A DNA stretch of 64,000 bases from Cyprinodon diabolis (Eukaryota > Chordata > Actinopteri > Cyprinodontiformes > Cyprinodontidae), in the NCBI GenBank assembly GCA_030533445.1, contig CM060070.1:33076001-33140000 (forward strand). Reading direction: 5' to 3'. Shown one piece after another: positions 1 to 12,915 of this stretch. The notes under the pieces were generated by a model. That model saw only the letters and a list, made by a program, of their open reading frames with translations. It had not been told where the DNA came from and made no database searches. A program made the translations under genes and the position numbers. How positions within the stretch are numbered: the stretch's first letter is position 1; each line of letters begins with the position of its first letter.

Positions 1-87
1 ACCCCACACTGCTCCCTGGGCGCCGCACAATGGCATCTCACTGCTCCCGAAGGGGATGGCTTAAATCCAGAGGTGAATTTCTCTGGT
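1..87 (+). mobile_element. 3' part of a tRNA-derived SINE, cut by the window edge
   Basis: The stretch starting ACCCCACACTGCTCCCTGGG and running to GAATTTCTCTGG closely matches the SINE at 63676-63895 (its part from about 63789). The head with the pol III boxes would lie upstream of base 1. Confidence 0.7.
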
Positions 88-2860
88 TCTCATCTTTCAG
101 TGCTGATTCTTCCACCTGTTTCTCTGCAGTGTTTCTCCAAAGTTTTCTTTGTTGTCTTAAACCCTTTATAGGCCACTCAGTGAAATACTTTAAAGCCAAT
201 AGTGTTGTTGGAATAAAGACCTTATTACCTTTGTAACATTAACAAATATGGATATTGTGATGGCAAAAATGAATGTCAATGTAATAACAACAAAATTAAC
301 AACAGTGCTTCCATAAGAAACTCATGAAAAACACAAGAGTGGAAAAAAAATCACATTTTTTGGTACAACATGACCTTAGAGGCATTAATGCTGATACTGG
401 CACTCAAATTTTTTGTTTATAATCCTAAATATAATTTTTAACTAGGCTTATTAACTTTTTTACTTGACTTTTTAACTTTTCAATTAGCTTCTTACCTTTT
501 TTTTCTTGACTTCTTCCTCAACTCAATTTACAGCAGGTAATATATCATTTAAAGGCTCATCTAATTGGTCAAATGCCAAAATAAGTTGTACAGCCATATA
601 GCAGTATCTTTGCTGAATGGTTGGATATAGATCTTTTGCTTCTAGACCTCACTGAGGGACGGGGGTATGCAAGAGATCAAAAACTGTAACTTGCCCTATA
701 AAGGTTTAAGCACATTATCGTCCGCCTTCCCTGTTCCTGTCTTCTCTTTGGTTCTCCTCTAACGCTGCCAACATGACAAAGGAAGCTGAAAACATCCTCC
801 AGAGAAGCTGAGGAGTGATGGGAGGAAGTTTGCAGCAGCAGCCTCAGGTTTCAGGGCGTAAGCAGTGATTATCAGGTTACGGTTCATAATGATTTCTGGA
901 ATTATATATCCAGTGAGGTGGTCAGTCTGAAAAAAGGCAGCTGCCTGTGAGGAGGCCGGTCTGCCTCGCCAACACCACAGTCTCTATATAAGCGAGCCGT
1001 TTAGCGAGGCTGTGAGTCTGCCTCGGCAGGACGGTTGCTTCCATGCGTGGTAGGACTTCCTGTTTCAATGGCTGTAGATAATCCACATAAGATTCTTTGA
1101 AGGTTATTTATGTTTGGATCTGAAATTTGATCATATTTGCCTTTAAACCATCAGGGTCTCCAGTTCTAGAGGAACATAGTTTTTTACAGATGTGGGTCAA
1201 ACAGCTTTATTTGGAAAAACTTGATGTTTTCTCTTAAATCTTTACTAAGATAGAAAGTATTTGAAGCTGATTGGATTCCTTAGTTTCCATCTGAACTCCT
1301 GGTGAAATATTTCCTTCACTCCAGTCTGGGAGCTAATTACCCATAGTGCCTTGCAGCGGGTTTAGTCGCTCTCGTTTCCAAGGATTCTCAGAGCAGCTGG
1401 TGTTTGTGTCCCACTGGGATGGAATGACGGTGGGAGGCCATCCTTCTGGTTCTGGTCCCTAACACAAGCGGACAGCTGTTTCCTGATGTGTGGGTGAATC
1501 CAGAATCTGTGAAGTCACAGAGCGGCGCCTTGTCACAGAACCAAACCGGACCAGCTGATTGGGAGCAGGAAGCCATTAAACTGACGGCTGAGTTGAGATT
1601 GGGTCAGAGAGGCAGAACCGGTTCTAATCAGATCCAGTCTCTGTCACCTGGACCAGCCCAAAATCAGACCGCTTGCTGATTACTGGAAGTCTTCACCCAG
1701 CTCCGCCTTCTGGATGTTCCCTTCCCATCCTGCAGATTTTAACATGGATAATTTCACTGTGGTGCCACAGCAAGAAACATCCAGAAAGCTTGGTTCTGTT
1801 CTGATAAACCGATTAGAAGGTCCAGCCAGATACTGCAGACAGGTTGCACAAGATAAAGGGATTGCTGCTCCTCCCTCTGTCAGATGCTGGAAAGTTTAAA
1901 CAGGATTCGACCCGTTCAGCCAAACCTGAGAGCTGATGGTCTGGGTGTGTCTGATGTTCTGGTGTCCAATGGACTCCAGGCCATGTTGACGCTCAGGAAT
2001 GGGGATTTCTTTTGTCTCTGAGACGCTCACATTTATTCTGAGCCGTTTTATCATCCTCTGAACAGCGTAGGTCTTCCTCATGGACCTGAAGGCATCCAAA
2101 CAGAGCTGTGAACCCAGATCCACCTAAACAGAACCTGACCCAGCCTCCTGGGAAACAAAGCCGGCGGATATTCACTCTGAAAACGGAGGAGGCGTCCTTC
2201 CTCCTCCTCATCTTATGCTCTCTTCATGTCCTGCAGGCAGAAAACTTCAATGAGTGTGAAATTGTTTGTCTAGACGGCACCTGGTCTCTGCTCAGATCCT
2301 TTCCACCATAAAAAAAACCTGGTTCAGCCCATTTGGGTTTGGGCAGGTTATTATTTCTCCTCTGACTGGGAGCAACAGAGCCGCTCCTAACCTCTCTGCC
2401 TCTTGGTTGTTGGGTTTTTTCCTGCTGACGACCGAACTTCCCAGCCGGGCCAGCATTTCTGCATGCTCTTGTTTCTGGCTTTTTTCTGGAAACAGAAGCT
2501 TCTGCTGCCAATAATGAGGATCTGAACCTCCTGAAGAACTGTCCTTTTGGGTCCACCTTCCAGAGAATGGACCACTAGGAAACAAATATACGGACTGAGG
2601 GTTTAAAAACCATTCTGGATGGTCTGGAGCTGATTGTTCAGCAGGAATGAAGTGTCTTGATCCGGTTCCGCTCCAGTTGTCCTCCTGAGGTATTTGGATT
2701 CATCCTTTTGGGTTCACCCAGAATGAGACCAAACCGTCCTCCCAGTCGGGTTCTGCTCAGTCCAGCATGAGTCTGGATCAACAGTAATCTTTAGAAGGAA
2801 CTGGATCAGAACCAAGCCTGCACTGCAGCAGCAGTCAGTCTGCAGACTCAGCGGTCCGCC
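88..2860. other. no gene recognised
   Basis: AT-rich at first, then unique-looking sequence. Short open frames here show no codon bias or familiar motif. A TATA-like CTATATAAG lies at about 984-992 but no gene follows. No repeat family was recognised. Confidence 0.5.
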
Positions 2861-3808
2861 ATAATTTTCTTCAACTAAATAAAAACAAAACTGAAGTAAT
2901 AATCTTTGGACCAATAGAGGAGAGATCTAAAGTGAGCACACAGCTTCAGTCGCTTCAGCTAGTAACCACTGATCAGGCCCGAAATCTAGGTGTAGTGCTG
3001 GATTCAGACTTGAACCTCCAAAAGCATTTAAAGACAATTACAAGGTCGGCTTTCTATCACCTGAAGAACATTTCCAGGATTAAGTGACTGTCTCAGCATG
3101 ATCTGGAAAAACTAATCCATGCGTTTATTTTTAGTCGAATTGATTACTGCAACGGTGTTTTCACAAATCTGCCTAAAAAGTGGATCAGACAGCTGCAGCT
3201 GATCCAGGACGCTGTTGCCCGTGTCCTCACTAAGACTAAGAAAGTAGAGCACATCACCCCAGTTCTTAAGTCCTTACACTGGCTCCCTGTGTCTCAGAGA
3301 ATAGACTTAGTCTATAAATCTCTGAATGGCTTAGCACCTAAATACATCACAGACTTGCTATCAGTGTATCAACCCTCCAGACCACTCAGGTCTTCTGGCT
3401 CCAGCCTGCTCTGCATACCTAGAACCAGAACTAATCATGGAGAAGCAGCATTTAGTTCCTATGCTCCACTTATCTGGAACAAACTTCCAGAAAACTGTAA
3501 AAGTGCGGAAAGCCTGAGTTCCTTTAAATCAAGACTAAAAACACATTTGTTTAGGATTGCCTTTAACTGTTCTAGTTAAAAAGTTCAACTGAAACATCAT
3601 TAGTTAGTTGTTTTTTTTTTTACTTTCTTTAGTCCAACTGCTTTTAATCTTTTTTCTTGTTTCTGTATCATTTTTATTATTTATTTATTTATTTTTTCTT
3701 CTACTTGCTCTGATTGTGTTTTATTTTCCTATATTTTAATCATGTAAAGCAGTTTGCATTGTCTTTGTACTGAATTGTGCTATACAAATAAATTTGCCTT
3801 GCCTTGAT
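2861..3808 (+). mobile_element. L2-type LINE fragment, 5'-truncated
   Basis: The + strand encodes the C-terminal part of an L2/CR1-clade reverse transcriptase ORF: RIDYCNGV, LQLIQDAVARVL, LKSLHWLPVSQRID, then SLNGLAPKYI and SFKSRLKTHLFR, ending at the stop 3577-3579. A TGA at 3085-3087 breaks the frame, so the copy is dead. The 3' end (TGTGCTATACAAATAAATTT then TGCC repeats at 3795-3808) is the usual L2 tail. Confidence 0.85.
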
Positions 3809-4737
3809 CCAAACTGGTCTGATCAAATGATGCTGCTCCTAGTTTCCTCCTCAGGGATTAAATCTCTAATCTGCCCCCTGACAGTTTTTCTTCCTAATTA
3901 TTTACTTGCCGATGCGAAGATGGCTATTTATTTGACTCAAAGGGAAAAACTGCAGCCTGGACCTCAACTTGATGCGGTGGCTCTGTGGAGGTGGAACATC
4001 AAGAGAGAGAAAGGTGCAAATTAAAGCAGCAAATTAAAGCAGTTTGCAGCTGACTGAGGGAGGATGACAGGTGCAGGAAACTCATCTGGTTTCCTGATAA
4101 GTAAGAAATGGAAAAGCATGAAGGATGGAAATAAAGGGAGAGAAAATTACTTTATCGTTCTGCTGAAATCTGGGTCAATGAGGCGGCCTCACCTCTGCCT
4201 CAGAAACACTTCTCCGTTCGTTATGAAGCGCCAGCTGATCCTCACAGACAAGCATCACAGCAGACGTCTCTTTGAGGACTCATCCTACAGAAAGATGAAG
4301 TCCAGGAGATTAAAATGCCTTCATTTCTCTGGATCCAGCCATGGGTGGTCAGACGCTGCAAAACAACCCTGATGACTCCACACGGTTTTATTTAACATTA
4401 AAAACACTCCGAAATGTGAACCAAGAGCATCAAGGTCGTTAAAATCAAAGAAACTGTCGGCAAGGATACAATATGGTCATATCAGGAAGAGCTTTGGTTT
4501 CCAGCTAAAGAATGTAAAGGTTTCCCTTTACATTTGTTTTCGTTGGACCAAAGGTTTGGTTGTTGGAGGAAAAAATGTTTTTAGCTCACAGAGAGAAACC
4601 AGGTCTCCTCTGATGAAATCCTCCTAGATGGCAGGAAGACCCACAGTCTGTCCTACCTTCACAAACACAAACATGTTCAGCTTTTGGAACTTGGACTGGA
4701 GCTGTGAAGTTTGACCAGCTGAGAATGAGCAAGCCGT
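3809..4737. other. no gene recognised
   Basis: Unique-looking sequence between the L2 fragment and a foldback element. The open frames at 3794-4024 and 4064-4372 show no recognisable domain and are probably chance. Confidence 0.45.
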
Positions 4738-5240
4738 GGAGAGAAATTAGTTTCTAGTATCATTAAAAACAAAGAAAATGTTTAAAAAATGGAAATTTAA
4801 GGAAAATTTGCATCATCATTTAATCTCAAAAACTTTTTTGTGTTTAAGAAGTTTCTCAAGGTTCAATTATTCATGTGTAGGCAAAAGTTCAACCAAGTTT
4901 TTTTTTTTTTAAATAAATTTTTTTCAGAAATGTATTTCTTTCACCTCTGGGTGCTCTGTGAATGTACCAATAGAAATCAATCTCCTCTGCTGACATCAGC
5001 AGCAACATTTCCATTGGTCTGTTCACAGACTACCCAGAGGGTGAAATCTGGAACACAGGATTTGAAAACAATGTAATAATTGAAACTCAGTCTTCCAAAT
5101 TAATAAGGAGAAAAAAAATTTGAAAACATAACTTTTGAAAAAATTAAAATCTGAAAAAGTAAAAAAAGTTTTCTTCAAATTTCCTTTTTCCAAACCTGTT
5201 CTTTACTTTTAATAATATTGGGACAAAGTTCTGTCCATAG
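4738..5240. mobile_element. foldback MITE, copy 1
   Basis: The whole stretch is an imperfect inverted repeat. The left end (GGAGAGAAATTAG, then ACAAAGAAAATGTTT and GGAAATTTAAGGAAAA) pairs with the right end (TTCTTCAAATTTCC, GTTCTTTACTTTTAATAATA, ACAAAGTTCTGTCC). The centre pairs CACCTCTGGGT-GCTCTGTGAA with TTCACAGACTACCCAGAGGGTG and ACCAATAGAAAT with ATTTCCATTGGT. Related copies lie near 27129 and 32708. Non-coding and non-autonomous. Confidence 0.7.
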
Positions 5241-8200
5241 AGACCAACAGTGCTGTGATGCCTTGTAGAGATCCTCGGTCATCGGAGCTCTTTGGATCAC
5301 CAGAACATGTAAAATAAAAACCAGCATGGCTCTGCCACGGGGCTGCAAGTGGGCTATTTAGTCCTTCGGTTCCAAATATCCAAAACACAAAATCAACTTT
5401 CCTTTTAGCCAGAGATTTTAGACCAGACATTCATACAGAAATACTGTTAAAATCCATCTTAGATCATCCAAGTAGCCCCAGAGAAATCCTCAGGATAAGT
5501 TTTGAACCTCAGTTCTCTTGACATCTGCGTCATTTTTACACATTTTTCTTCTTTTAATCAGAGATCACACAGACCGCCGGGCAGACGCTGATGCAGCAGA
5601 AAGATTAACTTACTGGGTTTTCTACAGCGAGTCAGGCGGAAGCACATGGAACCAGGACATGCTGCAATCACTGATGCTCCACTGAGCTTTTATCTGTCAG
5701 TGCCACTCACCCTGACCCCACCCCACACACTCAGGGTTTAATCTGTTTGATTTAAACTGTAAACTCCAGTTTAGATCAGCTTGTTTTCTCTGACGGGTTT
5801 TAGCATCTCAGCTTCTGACAGACGAGGCGGGATTAGCTGCTCTCAGCCGTGTGGGCGGCTGGTGTCTGTAGCGAGGGGACTAATTGGCAGGTTGTCCTCT
5901 CTGCGGGGGAGTGAGGGCCACTTCTGGAGGTCTGGTTTGTCTGTCTGATAGAGCAGCAGCTGCATGGGGCGGCTTCCAGCAGCATCCCAGGAAGTTGGTG
6001 CAGTGACCCGATGAGTGCAGCTGGAGGGAAGTGGATGGCTGAAGGACCATTGAAACATTATAACAGAAAGGCTGCATGCTTATTTAAACCAGGCTGGACA
6101 GATTTATTGGCTGTGGTAGGTTCAGCTTAATAAGAGACCAGTCAACATCTTCCATGTCTACTTACAATGCTGTAGCCTGAATTATTCATAAAACTTGGCC
6201 TGACTGCAGACCGATAATCACTGCGTTTTGTCTGTTTGGAGGCTTTCAGATGTGCTCTGCACTTCCTGCAGCTCAGCTTCATTCTGCTTTGATCTTCTTT
6301 AATTTCTCTCTTTCATAGAACCATGATACCAAAATATATTCAAATTATCATTACCCATTTTACAGGAATCACATCACAATGTTGAGGATTTAATCAGCTA
6401 ATGCTAAGGTCCACCTGGAACATTTTAACCTCATATAGATCCGTTTGTCCATTATCTATTAATAGATCGGACAGGATATATTGATCTTCCTTCTAGAAAT
6501 TAAGTTGTCCTCCTTTATTACTCGTTTACTGTGGTGTCATGCTGGTGACCAGGTCACCCAGTATGTTCTGCTTAGAACCACAATGAATCTTTGTTCGTGA
6601 TAAGAATACATCCACATTGTTCTTTAAATTTCATAAAACTGTGGAACCTAAGGTTAAAATGAGAAAAAAAGGAAAAACCTCAACTTTCATTATTAGCATC
6701 ATGTTAGCATTAGCATCAGTAGAAATAATCGATTTTAAGATGAGATATTTAACTAATAATTCACAAACGGTAAACAGCCTGCTAATGCCATGTTAGCTAA
6801 AAGTAGTTATGCTAACATTAGCTAAAAAGCAGATGTAATTTTGAAGCATGGAATGGGATTAATCCTGATAAACTGATTATAGAAATAATCTTCAGCTAAT
6901 TAGCTGATTAATCGTTAACCGGTAATTAACTCACTAACACAAGGAGCAACCCACTCTGAGCACCAGTTGTGCTAAAATTGTAAAATATTTAAAAATGTAA
7001 AAAAAAAATGCTCTGCTTAGAACCTGTGGAGTTTTAGCTTAGACTCATTAAAATTCTATATAAAATCTCCTTTATGGCACTTTTTGCTATCTGATCACTA
7101 ATTGGAAAAATTAACAACAGAGAAAAATAAAGTTCTATTCTATTGTTTATTGATTAGCAAAAAAAACTTTTAGTTGCAGCCCTTCTATAATCTATGCTAA
7201 AAACAGCTGATAACAGATTATTAGCCGTCATTAAGCGTTAGTTTTAGCAGTAACTTAATCACTGATGTTGCATTTATATTAGCATACAAGCCAAATGTGG
7301 CTTGTATGCTAAAAGTAGCTAATGCTAACTTTAAACAATAGTCTATCATTAGCTTATTTGTATGTTCATAAATAACAGCAAACTTTTTTACTCAGCTAAA
7401 TAAATTTTTTGCCTCTGTTGTAAAAGTTTGATCCAAAAATCAACTTAGAGCCTGTTAGCCTGTTGCTAACACTTCCTCCTTTAGTAGCAGCGGTTTCTGT
7501 GCTGCTATGTGAGGAAACACCAGCCTGTCATTAATTTTAAGATACATGATACATCAAAGGATTAATTTTGACATTTTCACATTTTTAGACTCCGATGGGA
7601 AGAAGTTTTTCCTCACTTAACAGATTAAGCAAAGCTGCTTATTTCCAGGTTATTAGACACATCTGCCGTCCACGCTTTGCTAATCCCTGAAGTATTCTAC
7701 CTGGAGGCTTTTATCATGGCGGGACTCAGCTGCTCTTTCCTCCCACAGCCTCATCCCAGCTAAGAGCCCCACTTCACTCCATCACGCTAATGATTGCAAA
7801 CAAACCCAGTGTTAGCACAGCCTGTTCTCAGAGCCTGGCAGTAACTGGCTGTCATTAGTGCTGAAGGAGTTTTAGCGGCTCGGTCAGGAGATTAAAAGCT
7901 GGACACAAATGGATGTTTTCCCCCTAATGACAAACAAACACTGTTTTCTTACCCTGTGGTGGAGATCGGCTGTGTTAATCTAACCCAGGTGAATTACCGA
8001 GTGGGTTTCTGTGGCACAAACCAAAGCGATCCGGGCCGTCTTTGAAAGCCCAGCATTCCCAGCTGACCCATATCTGAGGCCCGGGTCGTTAACCATCAGC
8101 AGCGAGCCTTTCAATAGGACACATTGGATGATTTAAAGACGTTAGGTGGTTCACTCAGCAGCCTCACAGTGTGGCCGTCTCTTCAGCCGCTGGCTTCTCA

Positions 8201-10194
8201 GTTTAGGGTCTTTGCTTCCCTTCTTGTGTGTTTGGTAAACAGAGCTTCAGGATTTGCAGGATGAACATTGTGAAAGTGCACCGGTTTCACACCTAAACTG
8301 GCGTTTAATTAGATTTATCTTAAGATGGATTATCACACAGGCAGCTCTTTATTCCTGAGGGCTCCTTGTATAACTGCACTTCATTACGTCTCATTCTGAC
8401 GACTTAAATTTCTCTGTTTCAGTCGAGAAAATCTGTAAAATTTATTACATTTAGTAAATGTTCCTCCACATCCTCCTGGTTTGCACATCGCTGAGATTAT
8501 TTCGATGTTATCAACAAATTAATTAGCGGCCATTTTCCTTAAAACACGAGTAGAGAGAATCTTTCCATTTATCAATGGCTAAACATTTTTTTTCAGAATT
8601 TGCTGAACTTGAAATATTTTGCAGCTGACCTCCTACCCAGAGGTGGTTGCATCATGATTTGGGCTGATATCTGCATTTTTTTCCTCACCTGGGTCGATAC
8701 AGAGGTGTGTTTACTGATTCATTACGACTCACAAACTTTTCTTGCACCCAAACGAGTTTATTATTATTAAAAACCTTTTTTTTTAAGCTACTACCGATTC
8801 TGACACCACTATTGTTTTAACCTTCAACAGCTAATTGATAAAATAAATGGTTAATGAGGGCTGTATGGACAGAGGAAGATATGTTTTTAAATTGATCTTT
8901 ATTAATGAATATAATCGATAAATGACTGTAATTATTGGCTGTAGATGAGGTGCTGCTTAATCCATCTAATATAATTGTTAATAATGAGTTTTTGTCAAAA
9001 GTGAGAGTTGGGTAGGATTTGTTTTTCATGTAAATGGAAGAAGGAAGAGACGAGCAGAGCAGGTTGTAGCTCCATATCTGCCTCCAGGACCGACTGGCTC
9101 CTGCTTCGTTCCTGATGTCTTCATGTCCTTTGCAGCTTTGAGGCAAACAGCAGAGATGTTCTCTGTTCTGATGAGTAAATCTTTAAAACTCAGAGGGTCT
9201 ACTCTCTTTCTACCATCAGCTTATCTTGTCCCTCAGCCGTTAAACCTTATTTTTCCCTCCAGTACCTGCTCATTAAATCCTCCCTATCACCGTCTTGTTC
9301 GCATCAGGCCCAGTTTTTCCATTAGTGTGTCTCTGGGGCCTCTGCTGTGCGCTTCACGTCGATGGGAGCTTTTGTTTGTGCAAGTCTCTTTGTTGTCGCC
9401 GTCTCATCAATATTCACAGTGTTGATAATGAATTCTCGCTGCCGGCGTCTGCTGCAGCTCTAATTGTCTCCGGTGGAGTTCAACTCCACGGCTTCCTCCT
9501 GCTAATTGCAGGGTTTTAGCTCAACTAAAGCGTGTTATTACGATCAGGCCCCTGGGTGGGGCAGAAACCCCCCGTCTCACACACAAAACACCCTGAAGTC
9601 CTCCTTCAGTCGCTGCTGCTTAATGCCCATTTATATCTATGCATTTATTATTTCGACCCTTCGTATTTAGAAAAATCTTTTCCTTTCTTTTAAAACTAAA
9701 AATTCGTATTAATAAACCCATCTCTTCCTGCAGCTTCAGGTTTCCAGCTTCATCTTCTTCATGGAAACAAGTGAAGTTAAGATGAGAATCGATCAAACGC
9801 ATCGATCCTTTGGTTCCAGGCCTGGAAACCAGCAGCAGATTGTCTTTGATAGACCCTGTTGATTACAGGCAGCTGTGAGATTGATTAAGCTGCTCCTGTC
9901 TACATGTTTCCCTCTAAACCATCTAGAGATGCATCATAACGACCCACTGGGTTCATTAAAGAGTAGAGCGGTGCTGATAGGTGGCTTTCTTCAGAACCTG
10001 GTAGCTCCGGTTCACTTCCTGTTGTCTTTTAGACATCATGCATGATTGTTGGAGGTTTGGGAAACTTTGAGGATGATGTGGTTTATAGGCTTCTGCCACA
10101 GGAAGAGGGTCCGCTTCTATGAGTCTCAGCTCAGTTTCAGGGACCCAGCTAGTTTCTAACTGGCTCTAAGATGGAGCAGGAGATGGATAAAAGG
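5241..10194. other. 5-kb gene-free stretch
   Basis: No convincing coding sequence on either strand. From 6400 to 7500 the words GCTAA and TTAGC are very frequent, as often in fish non-coding DNA, and a perfect 15-bp hairpin lies at 7279-7312. The stretch 7650-8300 is less AT-rich and unique-looking and could be conserved non-coding sequence, which needs alignment to tell. Confidence 0.5.
7279..7312. repeat. perfect 15-bp inverted repeat with 4-nt loop
   Basis: TTAGCATACAAGCCA (7279-7293), loop AATG, then its exact reverse complement (7298-7312). Too short and isolated to be called a miRNA precursor. Confidence 0.8.
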
Positions 10195-10937
10195 ATCAGA
10201 GCTAGGGGTGTAAATCGCATCCATCATGGCGATTCGATTCAGTATCAGTTTCCTGACCCAACGATTCCATTATTTTCGACACCTTACAGGCTAGAGTCTA
10301 GCCGCTAGACAATGTTTCAAATTTGAAATAAATCAATGAAAGCTGTAATATGGTTATGCATTTTTTATTTAGAAACAACAGCAAATAACAGAAGTAGAAA
10401 AGTTGTACTCCACCTAGTCCTATTAAAACCTCAGTCACTGAAAAATAATAATGCCCCTGCGTTATAGATTCTGAAAGGCTTTGCATCAAAAAATACTGCA
10501 GAAAATCTGTGCAATGAGTGCAATTCAATACCTCGGCTCCAGACGTCCCTGCCCCCTCCGCAGACGCTCCACTGCTCCTCTCCCAAATTGTAGCTGACCG
10601 TAGACAGTGCCGCAGACAGGAGGCCGGCTTGTTTTGTTTTTATGACCGAAATTGCGGAAAACAACTCGTGAAGATTTACCCGCTAGAAGAGTAAGGTGCA
10701 CGAGAACGCTGGGACCCTTTTTCCACCTGGATCGCCGCTCTTTTTGGCCCTCATGTCCCTCCGTCCTTGCCCCCACTTCCTCATAGCCTCGGCCGTATCT
10801 AGACCCACAGCGTGTAGCAGAGACCACGCTTCCAATATTTAGCATAAATCAAAAATGTCTGTGTCAAGCTCACTGTGACACACTGCTGCAGGAGTAGGGC
10901 TGGGCGATATAGAAAAAAAGCTTATCGATAAAAAAAA

Positions 10938-12536
10938 ATGCATATTGATCGATATCGATAATTATTGAAAAGATTTGAAACCATATTTTATGTGCAGCTC
11001 TGCCTGGACTTTTTATGATATTGCTAAATGATTTAATTTTAATAAAGAACACAAACACAGACTTCCAATTAAATATTTATTTAACCAACTTTTTAACCAT
11101 ACCAGAATTGTTTTAACGAAAAATAACTTAAGAGACCTGAGTTATGTTATTAAATACTGACAAAGAATAAACTAAAGTAACCAGAAAAGTGACCAAAATA
11201 AATATAACAAATAAATAAATAGAATACCCTATTTGGGTGGGAATAGTACATCACCAGCTTGTGGTAATTAAAAGATTGTAGGACTAGGCTACCATGTAAA
11301 CTCCACTCAACAAGAACAAAAACCCAAACAAAAATCAACTCACCCTTTAGCCTAGCATTCTATGGGGTATTTTTTCTCATCCCTATTCTTCTAGAGGTGC
11401 TGCTGGCACCTTGTTATGGTTCAGCTTAGTTTCCTGCTTTAACCTGAGTTAATACTTTGAAGTTTCTGGCCCCTCAGCATTTTTCTCTCAATTGTTAGAA
11501 TTACGTGGGAAACTGCCCAGAACTGGAAAAGAAAATGCATATTGATCGATATCGATAATTATTGAAAAGATTTGAAACCATATTTTATGTGCAGCTCTGC
11601 CTGGACTTTTTATAATATTGCTAAATGATTTAATTTTAATAAAAAACACAAACACAGACTTCGAATTAAATCTTTATTTAACCAACTTTTTTACCCATAA
11701 CATAATTGTTTTAAAGAAAAATAACTTAAGAGACCTGGGTTATGTTATTAAATACTGACAAAGAATAAACTAAAGTAACCAGAAAAGTGACCAAAATAAA
11801 TATAACAAATAAATAAATAGAATACCCTATTTGGGTGGGAATAGTACATCACCAGCTTGTGGTAATTAAAAGATTGTAGGACTAGGCTACCATGTAAACT
11901 CCACTCAACAAGAACAAAAACCCAAACAAAAATCAACTCACCCTTTAGCCTAGCATTCTATGGGGTATTTTTTCTCATCCCTATTCTTCTAGAGGTGCTG
12001 CTGGCACCTTGTTATGGTTCAGCTTAGTTTCCTGCTTTAACCTGAGTTAATACTTTGAAGTTTCTGGCCCCTCAGCATTTTTCTCTCAATTGTTAGAATT
12101 ACGTGGGAAACTGCCCAGAACTGGAAAAGAAAATGCATATTGATCGATATCGATAATTATTGAAAAGATTTGAAACCATATTTTATGTGCAGCTCTGCCT
12201 GGACTTTTTATAATATTGCTAAATGATTTAATTTTAATAAAAAACACAAACACAGACTTCGAATTAAATCTTTATTTAACCAACTTTTTTACCCATAACA
12301 TAATTGTTTTAAAGAAAAATAACTTAAGAGACCTGGGTTATGTTATTAAATACTGACAAAGAATAAACTAAAGTGACCAGAAAAGTGACCAAAATAAATA
12401 TAACAAATAAATAAATGCCCCCCCACCGCCGCCCCCATTTCCTGCTTTAACCTGAATTATTACTTTGAAGTTGCTGGCCCCTCAGCATTTTTCTCTCAAT
12501 TGTTAGAACTACGTGGGAAACTGCCCAGAACTTTAT
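10938..12536. repeat. 598-bp tandem repeat inside the inner hAT
   Basis: The block opening CATATTGATCGATATCGATA starts at 10941, 11538 and 12136, giving periods of 597 and 598. The first two units are almost identical. The third has lost about 310 bp at around 12417, replaced by a short C-rich stretch, and then resumes at TTTCCTGCTTTAACCTGAAT. This is internal amplification of transposon sequence. Confidence 0.9.
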
Positions 12537-12660
12537 ATATATATTTTCCCGAAATTCCCGAAGATTCCTCGGAGGAGAGCCGCGCCGGGGCCTACACAGC
12601 TCGTACTCCTGCGGGTGTGAGCGGCTGAGATGATATAAAAAAAAAAAGTTGGTTGTGTTA

Positions 12661-12915
12661 TCAGACTGGTTTCACTGGTTCCCTACACATTTTACAGATG
12701 ACTGTGGTTTGTTTTTTGTCCGACTTGCCATGACCGAAATACTGCCAGACTGCCGAACTACAAAAACCCTTCTTTGGAACAATTTCCTCCGACTCTCCTT
12801 GCTGCGACATCTTCACATGCTCTGTGTTGTGGTTTGAGAGGGCGGCGCTTGGTGACGGCGTACCTGGGTCCGCGATTGTGATTGGTTGGGAGGAAGCAGT
12901 GACTAGCATACACAT
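12661..12915 (-). pseudogene. hAT transposase N-terminal fragment with half a BED zinc finger
   Basis: The - strand frame contains SSAVWQYFG then KQTTVICKMCREPV, the aromatic and CxxC half of a BED-type zinc finger found at the N-terminus of hAT transposases and ZBED proteins. The frame ends soon after CREPVKPV, before the His pair and the catalytic domain, so it is a remnant. Confidence 0.75.

Noticed and set aside
984..992. TATA box CTATATAAG as a promoter
   Set aside because: No start codon with coding sequence or a first exon follows.
7279..7312. miRNA precursor
   Set aside because: The perfect stem is only 15 bp, too short for a Drosha/Dicer substrate.
11150..11936. Two identical 62-residue - strand frames
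   Set aside because: They lie in the tandem 598-bp units of the inner hAT and have no known domain.
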